From Rhizobium sp. PDO1-076 (lineage in GTDB: Bacteria; Pseudomonadota; Alphaproteobacteria; Rhizobiales; Rhizobiaceae), in contig NZ_AHZC01000177.1 of assembly GCF_000247475.1 (NCBI RefSeq), positions 1 through 46,414 on the forward strand: a stretch of DNA of 46,414 nucleotides, written 5' to 3'. Every line of letters begins with the position of its first letter. Within the stretch, counting starts at the first letter, position 1. Positions 19,263-27,540 of the stretch are shown one piece after another. The position numbers were made by a program, and so were the translations under genes. Below the pieces are notes generated by a model that was given only the letters and a program-made list of their open reading frames with translations, made no database searches and was not told the origin of the DNA.

Positions 19263-20858
19263 ATGCTGGACGAAATGATTACCGCCTATGGCAACCGTTT
19301 ACTGGTGGCGGCACTTGGCGTGGCGCTCGCTCTGCTATGTTTGTTCATCGTGCTCTGGCTGATGCGCAATCGCGCATCCTCACCTTTCGTTCGCGGCGGC
19401 AGAAACCGCCAGCCCCGTCTGCAGGTCCTGGATGCTGCAGCCGTCGACGCACGCCGTCGGATTGTCCTGATCCGCCGCGACAATGTTGAACACCTCGTCA
19501 TGATCGGCGGCCCGACCGATATCGTCATCGAAAGCGGTATTGGCGATGACCGTGCCTATCTTTCCGCTTTGGCCGTCAAGGCTGAGGCCTCGGAGGTATC
19601 ACAGAATCTGCCTGCTTCCGAGACGGCCAGGATTGTCGCCGCTCCCAGCGAGCCGGAAGCTGCCGTCAAGCCTAAACCTATACGTCCCGTGGAAGCAGTT
19701 GTTGCCGCGGAACCAGTACTAGCCGAACCGGAACCGATCCGCTCCAAGCCACAACCGGTGTCCGCGCCAGTTGTACCCGCAGAACCGCTGCGCACCACAC
19801 CGCAGGCCAGCGCGGTGACTGCGCCGAAAGCTCCAATCGCTACGGGCGCGCAGACAGGCGCGGCAGCCCCGATCTCCGTCGTTCCGCTCACTGCAGCTTC
19901 GGTAGCACCTGTCGTTGCGGCAGCAACGACCCCGGTGATGACGGTGCAAGCCACGCCACTACCGCCGACGCCACTGCCGGCTGTGCAACTGGTGCGTGAC
20001 GAACCACAACCGATCGATCCGGTTCGCGCGCCGAGTGCTGCCGGCCCGGCCGAGGTGCGTCCGGAACCGCGCCTTGAAGTGGTGGCATCGCCCGTTCCTC
20101 AGACTCCGCCCGCGGCAATTGCTCCCATTGTTGAACCGGCTCAAACGGCAACGATCCAGGCTCCGGTCGAAATTGTGTCCCCCGCAGTGCCAACAGACGC
20201 CTACGCCTCGATGGCCATCGTCCCTGAAGTTTCGCTTGCGGCTTCGCATGAGCCGCAGTTCGAACAGCCGATGAATACCGGCCGCGCGCCGGAGGTTGCA
20301 TCGATCGCTTCGTACGCGGTGCCTGATGTGCCTGTAATCCACATCCCTTCAATTGATATTGCGTCAGATGCCACACCGGCACGCGCACCCCATGTAACGG
20401 CACCGGATGCGGCCAACATACTGGAAGCGGCGCGCGCGCGTGTCTTGCCAATCAACGCAACGGAGCGTCCGGGATCCGCGCAACCCTTCGCAGCCGAACG
20501 CTTCTCACCACAGCACGAACCGGTCAAGGCCGCCGAGAAGCAGGAGCCGCCGCGCGACATGAGCGATTTCGAGCGGGTTCTTGAAGAGGAAATGGCGCTG
20601 CATCTGGCCGCTGATCCGCTGCCACTGCCCCCGGCCGGCAACTTCAAGGGCGACAGTCCCATGAGCCAGCCATTTCTACCCGAGATCCGCAGCGACCGCC
20701 CCGGTCTGCCGATATCGGCGGTCCTGCCGGAAAGCAGGCATGCGACGACCCCGGTGGCGAAGCCGGCCACAGACGCTGACGCTAAACCAGACGAACCGAA
20801 CCTGCAGAACGAGATCGCCCGCATCTTCGGCGAGATGTCAGCCAGCCGAAACTCGTAA
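19263..20858 (+). CDS. FliO-like membrane protein with long Ala/Pro-rich tail
   Basis: This 531-residue protein has an N-terminal half resembling FliO, the small accessory protein of the flagellar export gate: a single membrane helix (about residues 12-34), then a short domain with RLQVLDAAAVDARRRIVLIRRDNVEHLVMIGG, here given only as the span of residues 50-80. The remaining 400 residues are low-complexity, rich in Ala, Pro and Val, and probably an unfolded cytoplasmic extension, with a short acidic helical C terminus (ENEIARIFGEM type). No flagellar genes lie nearby, so a flagellar role is an inference from fold only; it may instead be a general cell-envelope protein. The start ATG has a strong AAGGAGAG site. 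It converges on dksA. Confidence 0.65.
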   Translation: MLDEMITAYGNRLLVAALGVALALLCLFIVLWLMRNRASSPFVRGGRNRQPRLQVLDAAAVDARRRIVLIRRDNVEHLVMIGGPTDIVIESGIGDDRAYLSALAVKAEASEVSQNLPASETARIVAAPSEPEAAVKPKPIRPVEAVVAAEPVLAEPEPIRSKPQPVSAPVVPAEPLRTTPQASAVTAPKAPIATGAQTGAAAPISVVPLTAASVAPVVAAATTPVMTVQATPLPPTPLPAVQLVRDEPQPIDPVRAPSAAGPAEVRPEPRLEVVASPVPQTPPAAIAPIVEPAQTATIQAPVEIVSPAVPTDAYASMAIVPEVSLAASHEPQFEQPMNTGRAPEVASIASYAVPDVPVIHIPSIDIASDATPARAPHVTAPDAANILEAARARVLPINATERPGSAQPFAAERFSPQHEPVKAAEKQEPPRDMSDFERVLEEEMALHLAADPLPLPPAGNFKGDSPMSQPFLPEIRSDRPGLPISAVLPESRHATTPVAKPATDADAKPDEPNLQNEIARIFGEMSASRNS

Positions 20859-20951
20859 GAATGGGGCAGTCAGACAACGTCTGGCTCTTTGGTCGGACAA
20901 GTATGCGGCACGCACGTCCGTCGTCACGTTCGACCGCATGACCCATCACCA

Positions 20952-20982
20952 AAACGAAAAATGCCGGCCCGAAGGCCGACAT
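20952..20982 (-). terminator. Rho-independent terminator of dksA
   Basis: On the minus strand TGTCGGCC-TTCG-GGCCGGCA forms an 8-bp stem with a very stable TTCG tetraloop and one wobble pair, followed by TTTTTCGTTTT. It lies about 45 bases past the dksA stop. Confidence 0.88.
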
Positions 20983-21026
20983 GGAAAATCAGTCGCTGCT
21001 AGGGGCGCAGGCGCGAGCGAAGAACT

Positions 21027-21446
21027 TCACTCGTCGCGATAGACCTTTTCGCGACGCTCGTGGCGCTCCTGCGCTTCGATCGACAGGGTCGCAATCGGAC
21101 GGGCGTCAAGGCGCTTCAAACCGATCGGCTCGCCGGTCTCCTCGCAAAAACCATAGGTGCCTTCATCGATCCGCTGCAAGGCGGCGTCGATCTTGGAGAT
21201 CAGCTTGCGCTGTCTGTCGCGAGCACGAAGCTCGATGGCACGGTCCGTTTCGGAGGAAGCCCGGTCGGCGAGATCGGGATGGTTGGCGCTCTCTTCAGCA
21301 AGGTGACCGAGAGTTTCGCGCGCTTCGCGTAGGATATCATTCTTCCAGGCAACAAGCTTTGCCCGAAAATAAGCCCTCTGGTTCGCATTCATGAACTCTT
21401 CATCCTCAGAGAGCACATAATTGCTAAGATTGATCTTCTCACTCAA
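21027..21446 (-). CDS. dksA: RNA polymerase-binding factor DksA (zinc-finger-less type)
   Basis: This 139-residue protein enters the RNA polymerase secondary channel and with ppGpp adjusts transcription of rRNA and stress genes. The coiled-coil region (about residues 20-95) is intact, including the acidic tip area with DLADRASSETD. The C-terminal globular domain has kept GFCEETGEPIGLKRLDARP but only one of the four zinc cysteines, so it cannot bind zinc in the classical way; single-cysteine DksA forms are known in rhizobia and Pseudomonas. The frame continues to an ATG at 21467, but an AGGAGA site at 21453-21458 points to the TTG at 21446, giving MSEKINLSNYVLSEDEEF as expected for rhizobial DksA. 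Confidence 0.93.
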   Translation of the reverse strand: MSEKINLSNYVLSEDEEFMNANQRAYFRAKLVAWKNDILREARETLGHLAEESANHPDLADRASSETDRAIELRARDRQRKLISKIDAALQRIDEGTYGFCEETGEPIGLKRLDARPIATLSIEAQERHERREKVYRDE

Positions 21447-21720
21447 CGCGATTCTCCTGAAGAACATCTCAATGTGCGGGTGTATAACCTTTCATTCAAA
21501 CCTGTTCAAGCCTCCTGACTGTTTCCACGGCATTTTTAAATCTGTTACATTTTTCATCTAAGAGTATATTTTTTAAGCACTATTTCCCACAGCCACATCG
21601 GACCGTGCCTTCGCAAGGCATCGGATGCGGACCACGATATGCCACCTGCGACCAGTTGACGTGGAGGGTTGATAACCGCTAGTTCATTAGCAGGATGATC
21701 TGACGCGGATAACCCAACGG

Positions 21721-22227
21721 ATGACGCTCTCCACTAAGCCTCCTGAACGCATCTATTTGTTGCGGCATGCAAAATCCGGTTGGGCCGAACCTGGCGGCCG
21801 CGATTTCGATCGCAGCCTTTCCGACGCAGGCTTTGCCGAGGCCGAGTTGCTCGCGGAGACTGCCGCGGAAAAGGGCTATCGGCCCGAACTGGTGATTTCC
21901 TCAACCGCAAAGCGGTGCCGCCAGACTGCCGATGCAATACGCAGGGCCTTTTCCGGCCAATCGGAATTTCGTTTTGTCGATGAACTGTATAACTCGCCGG
22001 CCGACACTTATCTCGAGATCCTGACGTCGACGCGCGGCGTCCAATCGCTGATGATGGTGGGTCACAACCCTGCCGTTGAGGAAGTCTTCGCGCGACTGGT
22101 CGGCCATGACATTGTCGGCCGCACCGTGCCCGAAGGCTATCCGACATCCGGCCTTGCCGTGATCGACGCCCTGAAGATCGAAGGCCCGGGTCAGGGCTGG
22201 AAACTACAGGACTTTATCGTCGGCTGA
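21721..22227 (+). CDS. SixA-type phosphohistidine phosphatase family protein
   Basis: This 168-residue member of the histidine phosphatase superfamily has the catalytic LLRHAKSG near the N terminus (RHG-type His and Arg), the second catalytic His in MMVGHNPAVEE and the conserved STAKRCRQTADAI. SixA in E. coli dephosphorylates phosphohistidine on PTS or phosphorelay proteins; the precise substrate here is unknown. Length fits a minimal SixA domain. It starts 275 bases from the divergent dksA and is followed 157 bases later by the ycjX-like gene in the same direction. Confidence 0.88.
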   Translation: MTLSTKPPERIYLLRHAKSGWAEPGGRDFDRSLSDAGFAEAELLAETAAEKGYRPELVISSTAKRCRQTADAIRRAFSGQSEFRFVDELYNSPADTYLEILTSTRGVQSLMMVGHNPAVEEVFARLVGHDIVGRTVPEGYPTSGLAVIDALKIEGPGQGWKLQDFIVG

Positions 22228-22384
22228 TCAGGCGAGTACCATCAACAAGGTGCAAAGCGTCCCCGCTCCTTTTTTGCAGCGCAATGGCAACCTATATGCT
22301 GCAAGGCAGATGCGTGTCTCCGGCCCGGGTCTTCGGTCGACGTCCTGCAGCAGACTGCGCCACGACAATTTCAGGAACCCGCCA

Positions 22385-23860
22385 TTGCCTCCTTCCCTGT
22401 TCACCAGCATTACCGACGAAGCAGCAATCGCTCTCGACAATGTTGCCGACCGTGCCGCCAATCTGGTCCACCCGACGATCCGCCTTGGCGTAACCGGCCT
22501 GTCGCGCGCGGGTAAAACCGTCTTCATCTCCTCGCTCGTCCACAACCTTCTGCATGGCGGAAGACTGCCGCTGTTCGAACCCGTTCGCTCCGGCCGCATC
22601 GCTGGCGCGAAACTGGAGGAACAGCCGGACGACGCGGTACCACGGTTCCAGTATGAAGATCACATCCGCGCCCTGATCAGGGACCGCGTCTGGCCGGATT
22701 CGACCCGGGCGATTTCCGAGCTGCGATTGACCATTGAATACAAGAGCGCCAGCGCATGGAACCGCCTGCTTTCGTCCGGGCGCCTGTCGATCGACATTGT
22801 CGATTACCCGGGCGAATGGCTGCTCGATCTGCCCTTGCTGCAGCAGGACTATCGCCAGTTCTCCGACGCGACGGCAAGTCTTGCGACAACAGGTGTGCGC
22901 GCCGAACTGTCACGCGAGTGGCGGGAACTTTCCGCATCCGTTGATCCGCATGCCCCGTCGGACGAAATGCTGGCACGCCGACTGGCGGAAACATTCACCA
23001 CTTATCTGCGCCTGTGCAAATCCGATGAACGCTCGTTGTCGACGCTGCCGCCAGGCCGCTTCCTGATGCCCGGCGACCTGGAAGGCTCGCCTGCGCTGAC
23101 CTTTGCCCCCCTGCCAGTCCTGGCCGACGGCAAAGCGCCGAAGGGATCGCTGCAGGCGATGATGGAGCGCCGCTACGAAGCCTACAAGAGCCTGGTGGTG
23201 AAACCCTTCTTCCGCGAACATTTCGCGCGGCTCGATCGCCAGATCGTGCTTGTCGATGCGCTGCAGGCCATCAACCGTGGTCCGGAAGCGGTTCAGGATC
23301 TGGAACGGGCTCTGGGCGATGTACTCGCCTGCTTCCGCGCCGGCTCCAACAATATTCTGACCTCACTGATCCGCCGCCGCATCGATCGCGTGCTGGTTGC
23401 CGCCACCAAGGCCGACCACCTGCATCATGAGAGCCACGACCGGCTGGAAACCTTGACCCGCCGCCTGGTGGACCGGGCAATCCAGACGATCGGTATGAGC
23501 GGCGCGGGTATCGAGGTGATGGCGCTTGCCTCCGTCCGCGCGACGCGAGAGGCCAATGTCAAACGTGACGGCCATGATCTGCCGGTCATTGTCGGCACCC
23601 CGATGGTGGGGGAACGGATCGGCAGCGAGACCTTCGATGGCGAGCGCAAGACCGCTGTCTTCCCCGGCGATCTTCCCGAAGATCCGGAAGCCTTCTTCCG
23701 CTCGATCGACGCCGGCGAGCCCGCCGAACTGCCTGATCTCGACATTGTCCGCTTCCGTCCGCCGCGCCTTGAAGAGACAGGCGGCGGCATCACATTGTCG
23801 GTCCCCCACATTCGCCTCGATCGCGCCATGCAGTTCCTGCTCGGAGACCGTCTCGCATGA
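22385..23860 (+). CDS. YcjX-family P-loop NTPase
   Basis: This protein of 491 residues belongs to the YcjX/DUF463 family of GTPase-like proteins linked to stress responses, of undefined biochemical role. The P-loop is GVTGLSRAGKTVFISS near residue 35 and IDIVDYPGEWLLDLP gives the Walker B/DxPG switch. Later ATKADHLH resembles the guanine-specificity TKxD. The frame is open from 22250, but the upstream part is not family-like; a TTG at 22385 preceded by CAGGAA gives the N terminus PPSLFTSITDEAA that homologues show. The next gene starts with an ATGA overlap, so the two are translationally coupled. The pairing of YcjX with a DUF697/YcjF-type membrane protein is typical of proteobacteria. Confidence 0.88.
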   Translation: MPPSLFTSITDEAAIALDNVADRAANLVHPTIRLGVTGLSRAGKTVFISSLVHNLLHGGRLPLFEPVRSGRIAGAKLEEQPDDAVPRFQYEDHIRALIRDRVWPDSTRAISELRLTIEYKSASAWNRLLSSGRLSIDIVDYPGEWLLDLPLLQQDYRQFSDATASLATTGVRAELSREWRELSASVDPHAPSDEMLARRLAETFTTYLRLCKSDERSLSTLPPGRFLMPGDLEGSPALTFAPLPVLADGKAPKGSLQAMMERRYEAYKSLVVKPFFREHFARLDRQIVLVDALQAINRGPEAVQDLERALGDVLACFRAGSNNILTSLIRRRIDRVLVAATKADHLHHESHDRLETLTRRLVDRAIQTIGMSGAGIEVMALASVRATREANVKRDGHDLPVIVGTPMVGERIGSETFDGERKTAVFPGDLPEDPEAFFRSIDAGEPAELPDLDIVRFRPPRLEETGGGITLSVPHIRLDRAMQFLLGDRLA

Positions 23861-24960
23861 CCAAGCCCCCGTCATCCTCCGTGCCCGGCACCGGTCAGGG
23901 CAACGGCAACCGCCGACGCCCCGCGGCATTTTCCGTCGAGGCAGAACCGGCAACCGAAGCCGCCCGTCCGGCAGCAGCGCGCCAGCCGCAAAGCTTTTCG
24001 CATGAAGTGGTGATCGTTCCGGACGAGGAAGATCCCTTTATCGGCGCCGGATCGGCAATCGGCGAGATACCTCTGGCCATTCCGAGACGTCGCAGCTTCT
24101 CGTTTGCGCGGATAGCGGTCGGCGCTTTCGGCATCCTAGTCTCCCTCGCGCTCGGCCTTTGGGTCGACGGCCTGATCCGCGACCTCTTCGCCCGTTCCGA
24201 CTGGCTTGGCTATGCCGCGATCGGGGTCCTCGTCGTCGGCCTGCTGGCTCTGGCGATCGCCATCGGCCGCGAGATCGCCGGCCTTTATCGGCTGGAAGCG
24301 GTTCAGTCGTTGAAATCGGAAGCCGAGGCTGCCAGCGCCGATCGCAAGCGCCCGGCGGCCCTTGCCGTGGTCAAGCGGCTGACGCGTCTCGTCTCCCATC
24401 GTCCCGAAACCGCCCGTGGCCAGAAGGTAATGGCCGAGGTCGAGGATGACGTGATCGACGGTCCGCAACTGATTGAACTCGCCGAGCGCGAACTGTTGAG
24501 CCCGCTCGACATCCGGGCGAGAAACCTCATTCTCGGAGCCTCCAAGCGGGTGTCGGTCGTCACCGCTGTCAGCCCACGGGCACTGGTGGATCTGGGCTAT
24601 GTGCTTTTCGAAGTCGTGCGGCTGGTCCGCGGCATGGCCGAACTTTATGGCGGACGGCCCGGCAGTCTCGGAATGCTGCGTCTGCTGCGCGACGTGATCG
24701 CACATCTTGCCGTGACCGGCTCGATCGCCGTCGGCGACAGCCTAGTGCAGCAGGTTCTGGGCCACGGTATCGCCTCGCGCCTGTCGGCGCGCCTCGGTGA
24801 AGGTGTGATCAACGGCCTGATGACGGCGCGAATCGGCATTGCCGCAATGGATCTGTGTCGGCCTTTGCCCTTCAAAGCTCTGAAGCGGCCGGGCATCGGT
24901 GACTTCATCGGCGACCTCACGCCATCGCTGAACGGCAAGCCAGGCGGCGAAACCAACTGA
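23857..24960 (+). CDS. YcjF/DUF697-family membrane protein
   Basis: This 367-residue inner-membrane protein of the YcjF (TIGR01620/DUF697) family is the usual partner of YcjX. The first 80 residues are a Pro/Arg-rich soluble segment. Two membrane helices follow, around GAFGILVSLALGLWVDG and IGVLVVGLLALAIAIG, then a cytoplasmic region with charged helices and the DUF697 domain in the last 150 residues, containing AVSPRALVDLGYVLFEVV and a hydrophobic hairpin. The start ATG overlaps the stop of the ycjX-like gene by four bases. Function is unknown beyond envelope stress association. Confidence 0.88.
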   Translation: MTKPPSSSVPGTGQGNGNRRRPAAFSVEAEPATEAARPAAARQPQSFSHEVVIVPDEEDPFIGAGSAIGEIPLAIPRRRSFSFARIAVGAFGILVSLALGLWVDGLIRDLFARSDWLGYAAIGVLVVGLLALAIAIGREIAGLYRLEAVQSLKSEAEAASADRKRPAALAVVKRLTRLVSHRPETARGQKVMAEVEDDVIDGPQLIELAERELLSPLDIRARNLILGASKRVSVVTAVSPRALVDLGYVLFEVVRLVRGMAELYGGRPGSLGMLRLLRDVIAHLAVTGSIAVGDSLVQQVLGHGIASRLSARLGEGVINGLMTARIGIAAMDLCRPLPFKALKRPGIGDFIGDLTPSLNGKPGGETN

Positions 24961-25022
24961 GTCTTATGGGCAACACCCGCCACTGAACCTGTGTTTTGCC
25001 GATTGCCGGCGACGCCATTTAA

Positions 25023-25047
25023 GGTTAATTGCAAGGATGCATTAACC
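25023..25047. promoter_or_regulatory. GGTTAAT-N11-ATTAACC inverted repeat
   Basis: Two 7-base arms are exact reverse complements, 56 bases upstream of the next start codon. The shape is that of a dimeric repressor or activator site. The arms contain TTAA, so CtrA-type recognition is possible but the 11-base spacing does not fit its TTAA-N7-TTAA site. Confidence 0.4.
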
Positions 25048-25102
25048 AATACCGCGCTAAGTTGACTGCGGGTTTTCTGGTTTCTCGTACCAAGGTAAAT
25101 CG

Positions 25103-25657
25103 ATGTCTTCTCGCATCTTCTCGTCGCTCGGCCGCAGTGCCGTCATCATGGCCGCTGCAGCACTTCTGCCCGCAACCGTTGCGGACGCAGCTTCGCGCGA
25201 CAAGCGCTTCTTTGAGCAGGTCGCCGGCGTCTGGAAGGGCCCAGGCGAAATTGTTGCCGGAAAATACAAGGGCACCAAATTCACCTGCAACCTGACCGGC
25301 CTGTCCGCAGACGGCAAGGAGCCAGGGATGAAGCTCGATGGCACCTGCCGCGTCGGTGTATTCAGCCAGCCGATGTCCGCATTCATCTCCCAGGCAGGCA
25401 GCACCTACAAAGGTCAGTTCCTTGACGGCGCCGAAGGCAAGGGCATGGACATCGTTTCCGGAACGGTCACCGGCAATCGTGCGGTCATGGGCATCAACCG
25501 CAAGAAGCTGAATGGCGCGATGGTCGCCCGCATCGAAAAAGACGATGCGATGAACATCACCATCTCGGTCAAGGTCGAGGATCGCCTGATCCCGGTCATC
25601 GGCCTGAAGCTGAACCGTCAGGCCGATGCAATGGCTGTTACGGCCGCCAGCGAATAA
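25103..25657 (+). CDS. Unknown secreted protein
   Basis: This 184-residue protein has a clear signal peptide, with Arg near the N terminus, a hydrophobic core and a likely cleavage after VADAAS. The mature part has two cysteines (FTCNL and GTCRVG) about 25 residues apart that could form a disulphide, and regular beta-strand-like alternation ending in VKVEDRLIPVIGLKL, suggesting a small periplasmic beta barrel or lipocalin-like fold. I do not recognise the family and assign no function. A usable ribosome site (AAGG) precedes the ATG. A possible TTGACT -35 element lies near 25060. A terminator follows 30 bases after the stop. Confidence 0.75.
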   Translation: MSSRIFSSLGRSAVIMAAAALLPATVADAASRDKRFFEQVAGVWKGPGEIVAGKYKGTKFTCNLTGLSADGKEPGMKLDGTCRVGVFSQPMSAFISQAGSTYKGQFLDGAEGKGMDIVSGTVTGNRAVMGINRKKLNGAMVARIEKDDAMNITISVKVEDRLIPVIGLKLNRQADAMAVTAASE

Positions 25658-25687
25658 ACACGTAACCTTCGGTCCCGACCGAAATGA

Positions 25688-26212
25688 TCAACCGCGCCAC
25701 CAGGCGCGGTTTTCGTTTGCAATATCGATGCCGGCGCGATCGCTGTCACGGAGCCAGTCGGCAACTGCCCTTCCCCTGACCTTCAGGTCCGGAGCAATAT
25801 CGGCGAGCGGCATCAGCACGAAGCCGCGTTCCGTCATCCGCGGATGCGGGATCTTCAGATGCTCGCCGTCCACGACACTGTCGTCATATGTCAGGATATC
25901 GATATCGATGGTGCGCGGTCCCCAGCGTTCGATACGCACACGCTTCATCTCGCGCTCGATGTCGAGGCAAGCGTCCAGCAGCGGTTCGGGCGCAAGCGTG
26001 GTTTCGATAGACGCACAACTGTTGTAGAAATCCGCCTGATCGACCTTCCCCCAAGGCGGTGTCCGGTACAGCCGCGACACGGCCGTCACCCGACAATCAG
26101 AGCGACTATCGAGACGCTGCAGAGCCGCTGCCATGGCTGAAACCGGATCGCCGATATTGCCACCTAGTCCAAGAGTTGCCTGACGCCACCCAAACTCACC
26201 TGAATTGTTCAA
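25688..26212 (-). CDS. folK: 6-hydroxymethyl-dihydropterin pyrophosphokinase
   Basis: This 174-residue enzyme transfers pyrophosphate from ATP to 6-hydroxymethyl-dihydropterin, giving the substrate of dihydropteroate synthase. The sequence has the N-terminal GLGGNIGDP, the SRLYRTPPWG loop, and the signature WGPRTIDIDILTYDD with the two magnesium-binding aspartates. It is the last gene of the folP-folB-folK operon; its start overlaps the folB stop by 17 bases. Confidence 0.95.
   Translation of the reverse strand: MNNSGEFGWRQATLGLGGNIGDPVSAMAAALQRLDSRSDCRVTAVSRLYRTPPWGKVDQADFYNSCASIETTLAPEPLLDACLDIEREMKRVRIERWGPRTIDIDILTYDDSVVDGEHLKIPHPRMTERGFVLMPLADIAPDLKVRGRAVADWLRDSDRAGIDIANENRAWWRG
25690..25717 (+). 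terminator. Terminator overlapping the folK stop codon
   Basis: AACCGCGCC (25690-25698) pairs perfectly with GGCGCGGTT (25703-25711) around ACCA, followed by TTTCGTTT on the plus strand. The left arm shares its first base with the folK stop codon and the hairpin lies inside the last folK codons, so the terminator of the plus-strand gene is embedded in the coding end of folK. Confidence 0.75.
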
Positions 26213-26564
26213 CGCTCACCTGTACATAGTCGAGAATGCCAGCAATCGGGGCGCTGGGCTTGCGCACCGTGATGCGCGTTCGCAGGATTTCCGGAAAGCG
26301 CTCCAGCAGCGCCTTTGCGATCGCCAGAGACAGCGCTTCGACCAACATGACGCGACTGCCGGTGACGATCCCTTCGATGACCTCAAAGGCGATACCATAG
26401 TGCACGGTGCCCTCAAGCCTGTCCTGCGCGGCCGCCTCCCCGGCATCCACATCGAACTCCGCATCGACGTAAAACCTCTGCCCAAGCACCCCCTCCTCGG
26501 GAAAGACGCCATGATGTGCGAAGAAGGCGCAATTTTTCAGGGTAATGGTGAAGATAGCGCTCAT
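26196..26564 (-). CDS. folB: Dihydroneopterin aldolase
   Basis: This 122-residue enzyme converts dihydroneopterin to 6-hydroxymethyl-dihydropterin and glycolaldehyde in folate synthesis. The sequence starts LKNCAFFAHHGVFPEE, with the conserved HG-PEE pattern, followed by YVDAEFDVD and LVEALSLAIAKALLERFP; near the C terminus VRKPSAPI contains the catalytic lysine. Length is normal. Its ATG overlaps the folP stop (ATGA), so the genes are coupled. Confidence 0.95.
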   Translation of the reverse strand: MSAIFTITLKNCAFFAHHGVFPEEGVLGQRFYVDAEFDVDAGEAAAQDRLEGTVHYGIAFEVIEGIVTGSRVMLVEALSLAIAKALLERFPEILRTRITVRKPSAPIAGILDYVQVSVEQFR

Positions 26565-27436
26565 GACTTCATTCCTTCGGCAAGCCGCTTTTGTGTGGCA
26601 AGCATTGCATCGGCGACGGCCAACGCGTCGCGGTTGATCACGACATTATGGACCCTGAATACGGCCGCCCCTTTGAGACGCAAGGCAACCGTGGTTGCAG
26701 CCGTCGCCGCATCCCGTTCTGCAGCGTCGCGCCCGGTTAGACTTCCCAGAAAGCGCTTGCGCGAGGTTCCGGCGAGAAGCGGCAGACCGAACCGATGCAA
26801 TTCCTCGAAACGCACCATCAATTCGACATTCTCCTCCACTGTCTCCTTGGCAAAACCGAAACCCGGGTCAAGCGTGATCGTGTCCGGCAAAACACCTGCA
26901 GCCCACGCGATGTCTAGCGACTGCGTCAGGAAGAAAATCTGGTCCTCAATGACGTCAGAAAGCGTCTCCCGTCCGCGCCCGGTATGCATGATGCAGAGCC
27001 CGGCCCTGCTCTCTGCCGCGACGGAAGCGATTTCCGGCTCCCGCTGCAGCCCGTGCACGTCATTGATGATGTGGGCGCCGGCAGCGATCGCCACGCGGGC
27101 AGTCGCGGCTCGGTAGGTGTCGATCGACAGCAAAACGTTCGTGCGCGCAACCAGTGCCTCGATCACCGGAACGACCCGCTCCATTTCTTCCTCAGGCGTC
27201 ACGTCAGCAGCGCCGGGGCGTGTCGATTCACCACCGATATCAAGAACGTCCGCGCCGGCCTCGACACAGGCAAGCGCATGGGCAACCGCCTTTTCGGTCG
27301 TGGCATGCAAACCGCCGTCGGAAAACGAATCCGGCGTGACATTGATGATGGCCATCAGCGCGCCCTGCGCCGTCAGGTCGAGATTGCGACCATGGGCAAC
27401 GCGCCAGATGCTTCGATTGCCGGTGGTCACGTTCAT
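26561..27436 (-). CDS. folP: Dihydropteroate synthase
   Basis: This 291-residue enzyme joins 6-hydroxymethyl-dihydropterin pyrophosphate with para-aminobenzoate; it is the sulfonamide target. Motifs are INVTPDSFSDGG, the pterin loop with VLDIGGESTRPGA, HIINDVHG and DPGFGFAKT-like DPGFGFAKE, then LAGTSRKRFLG with the catalytic lysine and arginine. The frame is open to 27517, but the ATG at 27436 with GAGAGGACAG upstream is the likely start. It is the first gene of the folate operon and diverges from the DUF922 gene. Confidence 0.95.
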   Translation of the reverse strand: MNVTTGNRSIWRVAHGRNLDLTAQGALMAIINVTPDSFSDGGLHATTEKAVAHALACVEAGADVLDIGGESTRPGAADVTPEEEMERVVPVIEALVARTNVLLSIDTYRAATARVAIAAGAHIINDVHGLQREPEIASVAAESRAGLCIMHTGRGRETLSDVIEDQIFFLTQSLDIAWAAGVLPDTITLDPGFGFAKETVEENVELMVRFEELHRFGLPLLAGTSRKRFLGSLTGRDAAERDAATAATTVALRLKGAAVFRVHNVVINRDALAVADAMLATQKRLAEGMKS

Positions 27437-27540
27437 CTGTCCTCTCGACGGAAATCCGCGAAGCTGCAATAGTGCTCGCGGCTTGGCTATGCCCCAAGGG
27501 CGCAGCGAATTCAACATTGCGGGTCAGTAGATTGCGGAAA

